Origin: Halalkalibacter suaedae
GTDB lineage: Bacteria > Bacillota > Bacilli > Bacillales > Bacillaceae_D
Assembly: GCF_017939705.1 (NCBI RefSeq)
Contig: NZ_JAGKSQ010000005.1
Location: 124,001-188,000, forward strand
Direction of reading: 5' to 3'
Length of the DNA stretch: 64,000 bases
Shown: positions 32,171-41,274 of the stretch, one piece after another
Layout: every line of letters begins with the position of its first letter
Numbering within the stretch: the stretch's first letter is position 1
The notes under the pieces: generated by a model
Databases searched by the model: none
What the model saw: only the letters and a program-made list of their open reading frames with translations
Told to the model about the DNA's origin: nothing
Translations under genes and position numbers: made by a program

Positions 32171-34933
32171 TTATGCATAATACTTTGTAACTGTTTCAGC
32201 ACAAGACGAACAAAGACCTGGATGTTCATCATGTTTGCCAACTGTTGTAGACACAACCCAGCAACGCTCACATGTTTCGCCTTCAGCAGGCTGAACAACA
32301 ATTGACAAGTTGTCAAATGTAACCGCCGTTTCAGGAGCATCAGCTGCCTCACCCGCAATTTCCACTTGAGAAACAATAAATAATTTCTCTAATGTTGGAA
32401 TGGTCGTTAACAGTTCACGAACATTGCCACTAGCATAAAGGGTAATTGCCGCTGTTAATGATTTTCCAATTACCTTTTCATTTCTTGCTTGTTCAAGTGC
32501 TTTTAATACATTATCCCTAACGATCATAAAATGATCCCATTTTGCTTCTAGATCTGCTACTTCACCAAAGGATTGAGGTTTTGGCATATCAACAAGCTGA
32601 ACACTTTCTTCTGCTACCGCAGGAATTTGCTCCCACACTTCATCAGCTGTATGACTCAGAATTGGCGATACAAGTTTCGTAAGTGAAACAAGAACTTCAT
32701 ACATAACCGTTTGAATGGCACGACGAGCAGGGTGATTCGCATGTTCGATGTATAAAGTATCCTTTGCCAAATCCATGTAGAAAGAACTTAAATCAATTGT
32801 GCAGAAATTATGAATGGTATGATACACATTCGAGAACTGATAATGCTCATAGCCATCTGTTACTTTTTCAATGACTTTATTTAGCTTAACAAGCATGAAC
32901 AAATCAACACCCTCAAGCTTCTCCAAATCGACTTTATCTGTAGCTGGATTAAAATCATGTAAGTTTCCTAATAAGAAACGGAATGTATTACGAATTTTAC
33001 GATATGTTTCAGACACTTGCTTTAAGATCTTATCTGAAACCCGTACATCAGCTTGGTAATCGACTGAAGCTACCCAAAGACGAAGAATGTCTGCACCGAG
33101 TTGCTTCATGACATCGTTAGGAATGACAACATTTCCAATTGATTTACTCATTTTGCGTCCTTCTCCATCAAGAGCAAAGCCATGGCTTAACACACCTTTA
33201 TATGGTGCTTTTCCAGATACAGCTACACTTGTAGACAAAGAAGAATTAAACCAACCACGATATTGATCAGAACCTTCAAGATATAAATCGGCTGGTCGTC
33301 TCAGATCATCTCTTTCTTCGAGTACTGCTTGATGTGAGGAGCCTGAATCAAACCAAACATCCATGATATCCATTTCTCTTGTAAACGTGCCACCAGGACT
33401 ATGTTCTGATGTGAAGCCTTCTGGTAAAAGTTGTTCAGTATCCCATTCAAACCAAATGTTTGAACCATGTTGACGGAATAGTGCTGAAACATGATCAATT
33501 GTCTCATCGGTAATGATCGGCTCACCATTTTCACCATAGAAAACAGGGATTGGAACACCCCATGCACGTTGTCTAGAAATACACCAATCGCCGCGATCAC
33601 GTACCATGTTAAACAGGCGTGTTTCTCCCCATTTAGGTACCCACTCTACTTCTTCAATTGCTTGTAGAAGCTCTTTACGGAACTGTTCAATTGAAGCAAA
33701 CCACTGTGCAGTAGCACGATAAATAACTGGCTTCTTCGTTCTCCAATCATGAGCATAGGAATGAGTAATGAATGTTAGCTTCATTAATGCTCCTACTTCA
33801 TCTAGTTTCTCACCAATTGGCTTATTTGCCACATCATAGAATAATCCTTCGAATCCTGGTGCTTCGTCAGTCATATATCCTTTATCGTCAACAGGGCATA
33901 ATACATCTAATCCGTATTTTTGACCAACGATATAATCCTCTTCCCCGTGCCCTGGAGCAGTGTGAACACAGCCTGTACCCGCATCTAAAGTAACATGATC
34001 ACCACACATGACCAAAGAGTCTCTACCGTAAATTGGATGCGTTGCGACAACATATTCTAGTTCAGAACCTTTTAATGTTTTAACGATTTCAACGTTTTCC
34101 CATTCAAATACCTTTGTTAACTCTTCAAGTAGTCCTTCGGCAACAACATATTTTGTTTCATTGACAAGTACCACCACATAGTCAAGTTCTGGGTGCACTG
34201 AAATTCCTAAATTAGCTGGAATTGTCCAAGGAGTTGTAGTCCAGATAATAATCTTTTCGTTGCCATCAAGAGCATTTTTGCCATCTTTGATATCAAAAGC
34301 GACATAAATAGATGGAGAGCGTTTGTCGTGATACTCAATTTCGGCTTCTGCTAGTGCTGATTCAGATGACGGAGACCAATAGACAGGTTTCTTTCCTTTG
34401 TAGATATATCCTTTTTTAGCCATATCTCCAAACACTTTGATTTGTTGTGCTTCATATTGCTTATCTAGTGTTACGTAAGGATTCCACCAATCTCCTCTAA
34501 CACCTAGACGCATGAACTGCTCTCGTTGACGACTGACTTGTTCACGGGCATATTCCTCACAAAGCTTACGGAATTCTGCAACACTCATTGATTTACGATT
34601 AACCTTACCATTTTTCGTTAAAGCTGTTTCAATCGGTAGTCCATGTGTGTCCCAGCCTGGTACATACGGAGCTTGAAAACCACTCATCGACTTATAACGA
34701 ACAATAAAGTCTTTTAAAATCTTATTCAATGCATGCCCCATATGAATATCTCCATTAGCATATGGAGGACCATCATGTAAAATATATAAAGGGCGACCTT
34801 CTGTTCGTTGTTGAACCTTTTGATAAATGTCCATCTCTGACCATTTTTCTTGACGATCTGGCTCACTCTTTGGTAAATTTCCACGCATTGGAAATTCAGT
34901 TTTAGGCATTAGTAGTGTTTCTTTGTAATCCAT
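32171..34933 (-). CDS. ileS: Isoleucyl-tRNA synthetase
   Basis: 920 residues, class I synthetase. HIGH motif in [21 protein letters not shown] in [12 protein letters not shown]1 editing domain ([29 protein letters not shown]), anticodon-binding domain, and a C-terminal zinc finger with CERC and CSSC. Length and C-terminal zinc module match the eubacterial type of B. subtilis rather than the mupirocin-resistant type. Regulated by the T-box leader upstream. Confidence 0.97.
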   Translation of the reverse strand: MDYKETLLMPKTEFPMRGNLPKSEPDRQEKWSEMDIYQKVQQRTEGRPLYILHDGPPYANGDIHMGHALNKILKDFIVRYKSMSGFQAPYVPGWDTHGLPIETALTKNGKVNRKSMSVAEFRKLCEEYAREQVSRQREQFMRLGVRGDWWNPYVTLDKQYEAQQIKVFGDMAKKGYIYKGKKPVYWSPSSESALAEAEIEYHDKRSPSIYVAFDIKDGKNALDGNEKIIIWTTTPWTIPANLGISVHPELDYVVVLVNETKYVVAEGLLEELTKVFEWENVEIVKTLKGSELEYVVATHPIYGRDSLVMCGDHVTLDAGTGCVHTAPGHGEEDYIVGQKYGLDVLCPVDDKGYMTDEAPGFEGLFYDVANKPIGEKLDEVGALMKLTFITHSYAHDWRTKKPVIYRATAQWFASIEQFRKELLQAIEEVEWVPKWGETRLFNMVRDRGDWCISRQRAWGVPIPVFYGENGEPIITDETIDHVSALFRQHGSNIWFEWDTEQLLPEGFTSEHSPGGTFTREMDIMDVWFDSGSSHQAVLEERDDLRRPADLYLEGSDQYRGWFNSSLSTSVAVSGKAPYKGVLSHGFALDGEGRKMSKSIGNVVIPNDVMKQLGADILRLWVASVDYQADVRVSDKILKQVSETYRKIRNTFRFLLGNLHDFNPATDKVDLEKLEGVDLFMLVKLNKVIEKVTDGYEHYQFSNVYHTIHNFCTIDLSSFYMDLAKDTLYIEHANHPARRAIQTVMYEVLVSLTKLVSPILSHTADEVWEQIPAVAEESVQLVDMPKPQSFGEVADLEAKWDHFMIVRDNVLKALEQARNEKVIGKSLTAAITLYASGNVRELLTTIPTLEKLFIVSQVEIAGEAADAPETAVTFDNLSIVVQPAEGETCERCWVVSTTVGKHDEHPGLCSSCAETVTKYYA

Positions 34934-34968
34934 TTTTTTGCTCCTTTTAATCGTGATTTAGACAATAA

Positions 34969-35216
34969 AAAAACTCCTCGCTCCCAAAAAAGGGACGAGA
35001 AGTTAACCCGTGGTACCACCCTCATGAAAAGTAACCTTTCCACTCAAGCATTCGTAACGAGAATGACACGTTGCAGCCTACTTAACGTTCAGTGCAAAAC
35101 TAAAGGGTGATCTTCCAATGTTGTCAGTCTTCAGGCTCGCACCACCCCTGAATCGCTATGCACTGTTACACATTGTACTCTTCCTTATTATTGTCTGTAT
35201 CAACATTCAATTATTT
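34969..35216 (-). ncRNA. T-box riboswitch (isoleucine) in the ileS leader
   Basis: The minus strand contains the T-box sequence GGGTGGTACCACGGG (around 35006-35020), followed by a terminator with arms CTTCTCGTCCC / GGGAGCGAGGAG and a T-run (34966-35002). In stem I, GAAGATCACCC places an ATC (35109-35111) as specifier codon, fitting isoleucine and the downstream gene. Uncharged tRNA-Ile should favour the antiterminator. Confidence 0.95.
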
Positions 35217-35222
35217 GAGATA

Positions 35223-35251
35223 ATTATATGATAGTCATGCGATAAGTGCAA
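35223..35251 (-). promoter_or_regulatory. SigA promoter of the ileS T-box transcript
   Basis: TTGCAC (35246-35251), 17-nt spacer, perfect TATAAT (35223-35228), placed directly upstream of the T-box stem I and overlapping the end of the divIVA coding region only by proximity. Confidence 0.8.
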
Positions 35252-35261
35252 GGTACGATCG

Positions 35262-35750
35262 TTATCTATCTTCTGTAACTTCTTCAGTTGACTCAGTAAC
35301 GTCATCCCAATCATCTGTTTGTAACATTTCAAGCTGTGCTTCAATTAACATTTTAAAACGCATTTTATAAACTGATGCCTGCTTCTTTAACTCCTCCATA
35401 TCCATCATTACTTTTCTTGACTTCGAAAGAGCATCATTGATGATACGATCAGCATTCTTTTCTGCTTCTTTAACAATTAGTTGTGCTTCCTTCTGTGCAT
35501 TGCGTCTGACTTCTTCTGCTGTTTCTTGAGCAATTAAGATGGATTTATGAAGTGTCTCTTCCATGTCTTTAAAGTGGCCAAGCTTCTCGTCGAGCATGGT
35601 CACTTGCTCAAATAAATCTTTTTTCTCACGTAAAATAGCTTCATAATCTTTGATGACTTGATCCAAAAATTCATTTACTTCGTCCTCATCGTATCCGCGA
35701 AATCCTCTGGTGAACTCCTTGTTGTGAATATCCAAAGGTGTTAAAGGCAT
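35262..35750 (-). CDS. divIVA: Septum/pole-site protein DivIVA
   Basis: 162 residues. N-terminal lipid-binding domain MPLTPLDIHNKEFTRGFRG with the exposed Phe and Arg that insert into curved membrane, then long coiled coils to about residue 150. DivIVA marks division sites and poles, recruits MinJ/MinCD and, in sporulation, helps anchor the chromosome. Start after AGGAGGTGG. Position after ylmH is as in B. subtilis and other Gram-positives. Confidence 0.96.
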   Translation of the reverse strand: MPLTPLDIHNKEFTRGFRGYDEDEVNEFLDQVIKDYEAILREKKDLFEQVTMLDEKLGHFKDMEETLHKSILIAQETAEEVRRNAQKEAQLIVKEAEKNADRIINDALSKSRKVMMDMEELKKQASVYKMRFKMLIEAQLEMLQTDDWDDVTESTEEVTEDR

Positions 35751-35835
35751 TACGCCACCTCCTAGTTGTGATCTGTTTATTAATAGTTACTTATTCGACA
35801 TGTTTAGTCCATTCCCTGCATGGTTTGAGCTTTTT

Positions 35836-36624
35836 TTATTGTAATCGACCAAATCGGACACGTAGCTTTTCTCTTTTGGTTCTTCCCTCTATTGCAATAA
35901 TTTTAGCTCGTCCAAATCCACGTACTGATAACTGATCTCCTTCTTCTAACGAAAAAGAATTCTGTTCAATGACTTTAAAGTTAACCTTTACCAATCCTCT
36001 AGAAATATAAGGAAGGACCTTTGTCCGAGATAAGTTAAATAACTGCGACAAAATGACGTCGAGTCTCAATGAGGAAACTGTTGCTGTCGTTTCTTCCCAA
36101 GTTTCCTTGCTAACCTTATGTTCACTTAACTCAATTTGTGTCAAAGATACATTTGCTTTACCAATAGTTTGTACATTTGCCTCTACATAATCCGCAATTT
36201 CACTTGCAACAATTAATTGTGCATCATCACCGGCTAACACAATATCCCCAAATTTCTCTCTTTTCAAGCCAAGGTTCATTAAGGAGCCTAATACATCACG
36301 GTGTTCAATTGAAATGAATTTAGCTGGATAATGAATCGAGAAAAGCACAAGATTATAATCCGATTCAGTAACCTCAGTATACGTTGGAGCTATCAATGCA
36401 CGCTTCCGTTCAGCAAAAGGTGAACCTCCCGAAAATGAAAGGTTCACTTCATCGTCATTACCAATGATTGTTGTTACAATTTGTTGTTGCCTAGGATCAA
36501 GGAAATCCGTTAAGCGTTCACGATACCGAAGTTTCACATCCTCATGCCACTCTATGATTTGATCAACGAAAGGCCATTCATCCTTTCGAAAATGTTGATA
36601 GATACTAATAATCGGTTCCCTCAC
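35836..36624 (-). CDS. ylmH: S4-domain RNA-binding protein YlmH
   Basis: 262 residues. N-terminal YlmH-specific domain (IYQHFRKDEWPFVDQ, TDFLDPRQQQI) and a C-terminal S4 domain (RLDVILSQLFNLSRTKV). B. subtilis YlmH is linked to ribosome-associated quality control, and S. pneumoniae YlmH to division; both come from literature on the family. The longest frame begins with GTG (36622-36624), which has only a weak RBS; ATT codons at 36610-36612 or 36607-36609 lie at proper distance from GAGGG and align better with the B. subtilis N-terminus. Confidence 0.92.
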   Translation of the reverse strand: MREPIISIYQHFRKDEWPFVDQIIEWHEDVKLRYRERLTDFLDPRQQQIVTTIIGNDDEVNLSFSGGSPFAERKRALIAPTYTEVTESDYNLVLFSIHYPAKFISIEHRDVLGSLMNLGLKREKFGDIVLAGDDAQLIVASEIADYVEANVQTIGKANVSLTQIELSEHKVSKETWEETTATVSSLRLDVILSQLFNLSRTKVLPYISRGLVKVNFKVIEQNSFSLEEGDQLSVRGFGRAKIIAIEGRTKREKLRVRFGRLQ

Positions 36625-36644
36625 TCTCTACAATGTAGCCTAAT

Positions 36645-36899
36645 TTAAAAAAAGATTGCACCAACACCAAGTCTTGCGAAATGCAAGGCAAGGATCGCAA
36701 CGATTGGAGAGATGTCTATCATGCCTAAAGGCGGAATAAACTTGCGGAATGGTTCCAAGTATGGTTCAACCACCCGTCCAAGAAATTGTCCAATTGAAGT
36801 ATCTCGTGCATTTGGAAACCACGACATCAAAATATAGCCAATAATACACCAAGAATAAACTTGCAACAATAATAAAATAATATTTCCAATTTGTGCCAC
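36645..36899 (-). CDS. ylmG: YggT family membrane protein YlmG
   Basis: 84 residues with two hydrophobic segments (about 5-25 and 60-80) around the YggT signature YILMSWFPNARDTSIGQFL and VEPYLEPFRKFIPPLG. The family has been implicated in envelope and nucleoid organisation and in cytochrome maturation in plastids; function here is unknown. GTG start with AGGGGTGA upstream. Between sepF and ylmH, the usual place. Confidence 0.93.
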   Translation of the reverse strand: MAQIGNIILLLLQVYSWCIIGYILMSWFPNARDTSIGQFLGRVVEPYLEPFRKFIPPLGMIDISPIVAILALHFARLGVGAIFF

Positions 36900-36920
36900 T
36901 ATTCATTCACCCCTTTAATT

Positions 36921-37367
36921 CTATACGTCGAAATGCTCTTGCATCATCTCTGTAATTGTTCCAGATACATCTACATTATCAGGAGTACATAGAAAAATGT
37001 TAGATCCTAGTTTCTGAATATCTCCTCCAATAGCATACACGGTCCCACTTAAAAAATCGACAATGCGTTTCGCTTGTTCATGAGAAATTCGCTGAAGGTT
37101 GATAATAACTGCCTTTCTAGCCTTCAAATGATCTGTAATTTCTTGAGCTTCATCATATGTTCTAGGCTCAAGTAATATGACCTTTGCTCCTTTTTGTACA
37201 CTTTGTAAGCTAACAACATTTGCGTTGCTCTGCTGCTTTGTTTGATTCGTCCTTGAACGTCGCTGTGGTTCCTCTACCTCCTCCTCTTGAAACGACTGTG
37301 TTTCTTCTATTTCCTCATATTGATCTTCAAGTTCAAAGAATTGCTTGAATTTAGATTTCATCCCCAT
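36921..37367 (-). CDS. sepF: Cell division protein SepF
   Basis: 148 residues: N-terminal amphipathic membrane-binding helix ([12 protein letters not shown]), an acidic and polar linker (about 15-60) and the globular SepF core with [28 protein letters not shown] and the IFLCTP end. SepF forms rings that bundle FtsZ and tether it to the membrane, overlapping with FtsA. I use the ATG at 37365-37367, preceded by AAGGGAAG; the frame is open 25 codons further, inside ylmE. Confidence 0.95.
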   Translation of the reverse strand: MGMKSKFKQFFELEDQYEEIEETQSFQEEEVEEPQRRSRTNQTKQQSNANVVSLQSVQKGAKVILLEPRTYDEAQEITDHLKARKAVIINLQRISHEQAKRIVDFLSGTVYAIGGDIQKLGSNIFLCTPDNVDVSGTITEMMQEHFDV

Positions 37368-37386
37368 GATTATTCTTCCCTTCGTA

Positions 37387-38067
37387 TTATTCTCGTCCAA
37401 CCAGTGCTGAACCGATTCTGACGTATGTCGCTCCCTCTTCAATCGCTACTTTAAAGTCATTTGACATTCCCATAGACAACTCTGTACACGGAGCATGGTC
37501 AAGCTGTAACGCTTGAATATGGTCACGTAGTTCACGAAGTCCTTTAAAGGTTGGTCTTGTCAATTCTGGATCCTCATAAAAAGGAGCCATTGTCATCAAT
37601 CCAACTACACGTATCTTTTTATAAACAGCTAAATCACTAATAAACTTTTCTAGTTGATCTGGATGAAGACCCGCTTTTGATTCCTCACCAGATACGTTTA
37701 CTTGGATGAAACAATTTAACACTTCGTTATCTTTCAATCGCTTGTCCAATTCTTTTGCGAGAGAAAGACGGTCTAAAGAATGAAGATATTGATATTTGCC
37801 TACAATTTGCTTAACTTTGCGTGACTGCAAGGAGCCAATAAAATGCCATTTCCCTCTCGGCTGCAATGCTTCCCATTTTTCAACTGCCACTTCTGCCCGA
37901 TTCTCACCTAAATGTTCTAAGCCGGCATCTAAAGCATTTCTTGCTGTTTCGATGCTTACATACTTCGTTACAGCAACGATATTTACATCTTGTTCAGAGC
38001 GTCCTTGCTGTACACAAACTTCTTTAATATTGTCTTTAATCGTCTTCAAATTATCTATAATTGACAT
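37387..38067 (-). CDS. ylmE: PLP homeostasis protein YlmE (YggS/PROSC family)
   Basis: 226 residues, alanine racemase-like barrel with the PLP Lys in [37 protein letters not shown] and the C-terminal [21 protein letters not shown] (phosphate binding, split here only for description). Family members bind PLP without a known enzymatic reaction and affect amino acid and vitamin B6 balance. Conserved next to sepF. Confidence 0.93.
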   Translation of the reverse strand: MSIIDNLKTIKDNIKEVCVQQGRSEQDVNIVAVTKYVSIETARNALDAGLEHLGENRAEVAVEKWEALQPRGKWHFIGSLQSRKVKQIVGKYQYLHSLDRLSLAKELDKRLKDNEVLNCFIQVNVSGEESKAGLHPDQLEKFISDLAVYKKIRVVGLMTMAPFYEDPELTRPTFKGLRELRDHIQALQLDHAPCTELSMGMSNDFKVAIEEGATYVRIGSALVGRE

Positions 38068-38082
38068 TATCTCCCACCACCA

Positions 38083-38898
38083 TTAATCCCTTAATCCAAT
38101 AAAGCTCATCATTCTTCCGGTTTTTCCACCTTCAAAGCGATGTGAATATAATCTGTTATCATTTGCCGTACAGAGCTTAGACTCGATCACTTGTGAATCC
38201 TGAACACCATTATTGAATAAGAGTTGTTTATTGACGGCCCTAAGGTTTAACAAATATTTATCTTCTGCTAGTTTCTGGTACAGATGTTCCTTTGAGCCAC
38301 CTTCAAAGCAAGCATCTACAGCTTCAATTACAGTTGTATTTACTTCGTATGCTTGACTACTTATACATGGACCAATAGCGATTTGAATATCTTCAATCGC
38401 CACGTTCTCTTTCTCAATCCAGTGGTTTAGCATCTTTACACCAATTTGCTTAACAGTGCCTCGCCAACCCGCATGAGCTAACCCAACTAGCCCCTTTGCT
38501 GAGTAGAAATACAGCGGAACACAATCCGCATATAAGCTAGTCAGTAAAATATTTTTCTCAGTCGTATAAATGCCATCGATTCCTTTAATTGCACTATGTA
38601 GATCAACCGAGCCCTTACCCGCATCTTCACTAGTAACTTTTTGAATATGGGCATCATGAATTTGTTCAGTTCCAATCCAAGTCGCTAAAGGAAATGATAG
38701 TTCCTTCGCCAATAACTTACGATTAAGTGTTACTCTCTCTTCTAAATCGCCAACATGATAACCCATATTAAAGCTTGCATATGGGGGGGCACTATTCCCC
38801 CCATTTCTTGTTGTAAACCCTACTTGGAGTTTCAGGGTATGTTTCATCCATTGTTCAATTAGAAAAAACTGCTCTTTTTTTTGAACAAAAGGTTCCAA
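38083..38898 (-). CDS. ylmD: Peptidoglycan editing factor PgeF (YlmD, DUF152)
   Basis: 271 residues, multicopper-oxidase-like (DUF152) fold. Metal-site motifs include the His in GLAHAGWRGTVKQI and the Cys in LYADCVPLYFY and IGPCIS. E. coli YfiH trims UDP-MurNAc containing the wrong first residue, and purine nucleoside activity is known in other members. Start is TTG at 38896-38898, after AGGAGTGG. A near 100-nt leader holds an extended -10. Confidence 0.92.
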   Translation of the reverse strand: MEPFVQKKEQFFLIEQWMKHTLKLQVGFTTRNGGNSAPPYASFNMGYHVGDLEERVTLNRKLLAKELSFPLATWIGTEQIHDAHIQKVTSEDAGKGSVDLHSAIKGIDGIYTTEKNILLTSLYADCVPLYFYSAKGLVGLAHAGWRGTVKQIGVKMLNHWIEKENVAIEDIQIAIGPCISSQAYEVNTTVIEAVDACFEGGSKEHLYQKLAEDKYLLNLRAVNKQLLFNNGVQDSQVIESKLCTANDNRLYSHRFEGGKTGRMMSFIGLRD

Positions 38899-38949
38899 TT
38901 GCTTCCACTCCTATTGTAGACTTTTTTTAAGGAAAGATTTCTCAATCCT

Positions 38950-38958
38950 ATTTTATCA
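38950..38958 (-). promoter_or_regulatory. Possible extended -10 promoter of ylmD
   Basis: Minus-strand TGATAAAAT (38950-38958) is an extended -10; no good -35 is seen 17 nt upstream. Confidence 0.4.
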
Positions 38959-38995
38959 TACGTTAGAACAAACACGAAACGACTTTCTTTGTCAT

Positions 38996-39292
38996 TTATC
39001 TTTTTCTATATGTCGAAGGTGGTGTTTGGTCATTTTTCATGACAGCTCCATAGCCAGTTGGAACCTCAACTAGTATCACATCAGACCCAATACGAATAAT
39101 GTTCTTCCATGGAATGAACACCTCATCCATTTCCTTACCAAACAGCCCCATCATCTTACCGGATCCATTAATAATCAACGCCTTGATTTGCCCAGTATTT
39201 AAATCAATATCTAGATCTGTTAAATGCCCTAACCGCTTTCCGTTATCCATATTCACAATATCCTTTACTTGAAGCTCCGAAATCTTTATCAT
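38996..39292 (-). CDS. ylmC: YlmC/YmxH family PRC-barrel sporulation protein
   Basis: 98 residues, a PRC-barrel domain: KISELQVKDIVNMDNGKRLG, LTDLDIDLNTGQIKALII and VFIPWKNIIRIGSDVILVE. Members are annotated as sporulation proteins by phylogenetic profile; molecular role unknown. Start ATG 39290-39292 with AGGGGTGA upstream; the frame extends 39 codons more without similarity. A good SigE-type promoter lies just upstream. Confidence 0.9.
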   Translation of the reverse strand: MIKISELQVKDIVNMDNGKRLGHLTDLDIDLNTGQIKALIINGSGKMMGLFGKEMDEVFIPWKNIIRIGSDVILVEVPTGYGAVMKNDQTPPSTYRKR

Positions 39293-39323
39293 GAATTCAC
39301 CCCTATTCTCCTCGTTATAAGAC

Positions 39324-39353
39324 ACTATATGCCTAACCCTAAGAAGAATATGT
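39324..39353 (-). promoter_or_regulatory. Candidate SigE promoter of ylmC
   Basis: ACATATT (39347-39353; SigE -35 KMATATT, mismatch only at the first base), 15-nt spacer, CATATAGT (39324-39331; -10 CATACAMT). Located about 30 nt before the ylmC start, in the sporulation sigma block. Confidence 0.5.
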
Positions 39354-39363
39354 ACAACTAAAC

Positions 39364-39407
39364 AAAAGAGGGTGCCTAAAGGTACAAAAAGACCTTTAGA
39401 CACCCTC
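39364..39407 (-). terminator. Intrinsic terminator after sigG
   Basis: 16-nt arms GAGGGTGCCTAAAGGT (39368-39383) and ACCTTTAGACACCCTC (39392-39407) with one mismatch, followed on the minus strand by TTTTGTT. Confidence 0.88.
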
Positions 39408-39470
39408 AAGAGTAAAGTTACAATGCAAGTATTTTCTTTAGTTGCTAACTATTAAAACCCCGCTATTGCT

Positions 39471-40256
39471 TTAAACTTTTGCATGCTTATTCATTTGTTG
39501 TATCGCCGCTTTTTCTAAACGAGATACCTGTGCCTGTGAAATGCCGATTTCGTCTGCTACTTCCATTTGCGTTTTTCCTTGAAAGAATCTCATGTTTAAA
39601 ATCATCTTTTCTCGATCGTTCAAACGAATCATTGCTTCCTTTAATGCAATCTCTTCAACCCAATTGACATCTTTATTCCGTTCGTCACTGATTTGATCCA
39701 TGACGAAAATCGGATCCCCACCATCGTTATAAATTGGTTCAAACAAAGAAACAGGATCTTGAATTGCATCCAACGCAAATACTACGTCTTCTTTTGGAAC
39801 ATCCAGCACTTTTGCAATCTCCTGAACAGTAGGTTCCTTTTCACGTTTTTTCTCAGACATAATCTGATCTCGAACCTGAAGTGCTTTATAAGCAATATCT
39901 CGTAAAGAACGGGAGACACGGATCGGATTGTTATCCCGTAAATAACGACGAATTTCACCTATAATCATTGGAACCGCATATGTAGAGAATTTTACGTTTT
40001 GACTTAAATCAAAATTATCAATTGATTTCATTAAGCCAATACACCCAACCTGAAAGAGGTCGTCCACATATTCCCCACGATTGTTAAATCGCTGAATCAC
40101 ACTTAACACCAGACGAAGATTCCCATTTACTAGCGTCTCCCTCGCACTTGTCTCACCGCTTTGCAATCGTTCAAACAGATCACGCATTTCAACATTTTTT
40201 AACACCGGCAACTTCGAGGTATCTACACCACAGATCTCAACTTTATTTCGTGTCAA
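39471..40256 (-). CDS. sigG: Late forespore sigma factor SigG
   Basis: 261 residues, nearly identical to B. subtilis SigG over long stretches: KVEICGVDTSKLPVLKN, region 2 (DDLFQVGCIGLMKSIDNFD, KFSTYAVPMIIGEIRRYLR) and region 4.2 HTH (TQMEVADEIGISQAQVSRLE). Drives late forespore genes after engulfment and is held by SpoIIAB/Gin-type inhibitors. The start is TTG at 40254-40256 after TAGGAGGGA, a weak start codon that echoes the GTG used in B. subtilis. Preceded by the sigE terminator and its own promoter. Confidence 0.97.
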   Translation of the reverse strand: MTRNKVEICGVDTSKLPVLKNVEMRDLFERLQSGETSARETLVNGNLRLVLSVIQRFNNRGEYVDDLFQVGCIGLMKSIDNFDLSQNVKFSTYAVPMIIGEIRRYLRDNNPIRVSRSLRDIAYKALQVRDQIMSEKKREKEPTVQEIAKVLDVPKEDVVFALDAIQDPVSLFEPIYNDGGDPIFVMDQISDERNKDVNWVEEIALKEAMIRLNDREKMILNMRFFQGKTQMEVADEIGISQAQVSRLEKAAIQQMNKHAKV

Positions 40257-40317
40257 TTCTTTCCCTCCTAACGCGGGATATGATGTCTATGAAAAGTATC
40301 TCCTTAGGAGGAAAAAA
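40257..40317 (-). promoter_or_regulatory. Leader hairpin able to mask the sigG ribosome binding site
   Basis: On the minus strand TTTTTTCCTCCTAA (40304-40317) can pair with TTAGGAGGGAAAGAA (40257-40271), which contains the sigG Shine-Dalgarno: 8 Watson-Crick pairs plus A-U and two G-U pairs, across a 32-nt loop. The upstream arm exists only in transcripts reading through from sigE; a transcript from the candidate SigF promoter would start inside the loop and lack it. Confidence 0.7.
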
Positions 40318-40322
40318 TATGC
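40294..40322 (-). promoter_or_regulatory. Candidate SigF-type promoter of sigG
   Basis: GCATA (40318-40322) matches the SigF -35 GYATA; GGAGATACTT (40294-40303) matches the -10 GGNNANANTR except its last base. The 14-nt spacer is a bit short. SigF transcription of sigG (spoIIIG) is established in B. subtilis. Confidence 0.5.
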
Positions 40323-40363
40323 ACGAGTCATGTCGAAGAAACGGTCTTCAACATGACTCGTGC
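40312..40363 (-). terminator. Long hairpin terminator between sigE and sigG
   Basis: Perfect 13-bp arms GCACGAGTCATGT (40321-40333) / ACATGACTCGTGC (40351-40363), extended across one mismatch by GAAGA / TCTTC, with a 5-nt loop. The minus strand then reads ATATTTTTTCC. It would stop most sigE transcripts before sigG. Confidence 0.8.
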
Positions 40364-40498
40364 ACGTCATGACAACGAAAGCATATAAAAAAATTTTTTT
40401 AAGAACTTAATTTAATTTGAATTCAGAATTTTGTGGACCAAAAGAAACCTGCCTCTTTTAATTGAGTTAAATATCCTTGAGAATATCCACTTTTCAAA

Positions 40499-40534
40499 GT
40501 TGTTCAAAAAGATAGCAGCTTCCTTTTGAACAAC
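40499..40534 (-). other. Hairpin just after sigE
   Basis: Arms GTTGTTCAAAA (40499-40509) / TTTTGAACAAC (40524-40534), 11 bp perfect, directly after the sigE stop. The U tract is weak (TTTG), so it may stabilise the 3' end rather than terminate. The 135 nt between it and the next hairpin show nothing recognisable. Confidence 0.6.
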
Positions 40535-40537
40535 CTC

Positions 40538-41251
40538 TTATACCATTTTGTTGAATTCCTTCTGCAATCGTTTGATGATTCGTTTCTCTAATCTGGAGAT
40601 ATAAGATTGAGAAATCCCTAACATATCAGCAACATCTTTTTGCGTTTTTTCCTCGTCACCTGCTAGTCCAAACCTTAATTCCATAATTTGTTTTTCACGA
40701 GCGTTCAATGTGTGAAGTGCTTTCACGAGTAGCCTGCGATCAACCTTTTCCTCAATTCCTCTTGTGATAATGTCCTCTTCAGTACCTAGTACATCTGAAA
40801 GCAATAGTTCATTCCCATCCCAGTCAATATTTAAGGGTTCATCAAATGAAACCTCTGAACGTGTCTTATTATTTCGACGTAAATACATTAAGATTTCATT
40901 TTCAATGCACCTAGACGCATATGTTGCTAACTTAATTTTCTTTTCTGGATTAAATGTATTCACTGCTTTGATTAATCCAATAGTGCCAATGCTAATCAAA
41001 TCTTCAATATTAATTCCGGTATTTTCAAACTTTCTTGCAATATAAACAACAAGTCTAAGATTTCGTTCAATTAACATGGAGCGTACTGCCTTATCTCCAC
41101 TAGGCAATTTTTTTAATAGCACGGCTTCTTCTTCCTTCGATAATGGAGGAGGTAAGGCCTCACTTCCTCCTATGTAATAAATCTCATCTGCTTTCATTCC
41201 AAGTCGATACATTAATTTGTACCATAATAAGGTCAATTTCAGTTTTAACAT
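40538..41251 (-). CDS. sigE: Mother-cell sigma factor SigE (pro-SigE)
   Basis: 237 residues. The N-terminal pro-sequence (about residues 1-25, hydrophobic/basic) precedes [20 protein letters not shown], the known processing region. Region 2 is near-invariant ([39 protein letters not shown]), and region 4.2 reads [20 protein letters not shown]. Pro-SigE is cleaved by SpoIIGA, encoded directly upstream with 23 nt between. Drives early mother-cell genes such as spoVM and spoVD. Confidence 0.97.
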   Translation of the reverse strand: MLKLKLTLLWYKLMYRLGMKADEIYYIGGSEALPPPLSKEEEAVLLKKLPSGDKAVRSMLIERNLRLVVYIARKFENTGINIEDLISIGTIGLIKAVNTFNPEKKIKLATYASRCIENEILMYLRRNNKTRSEVSFDEPLNIDWDGNELLLSDVLGTEEDIITRGIEEKVDRRLLVKALHTLNAREKQIMELRFGLAGDEEKTQKDVADMLGISQSYISRLEKRIIKRLQKEFNKMV

Positions 41252-41274
41252 GTTGTGCCTCCTACTAAGTAAGA

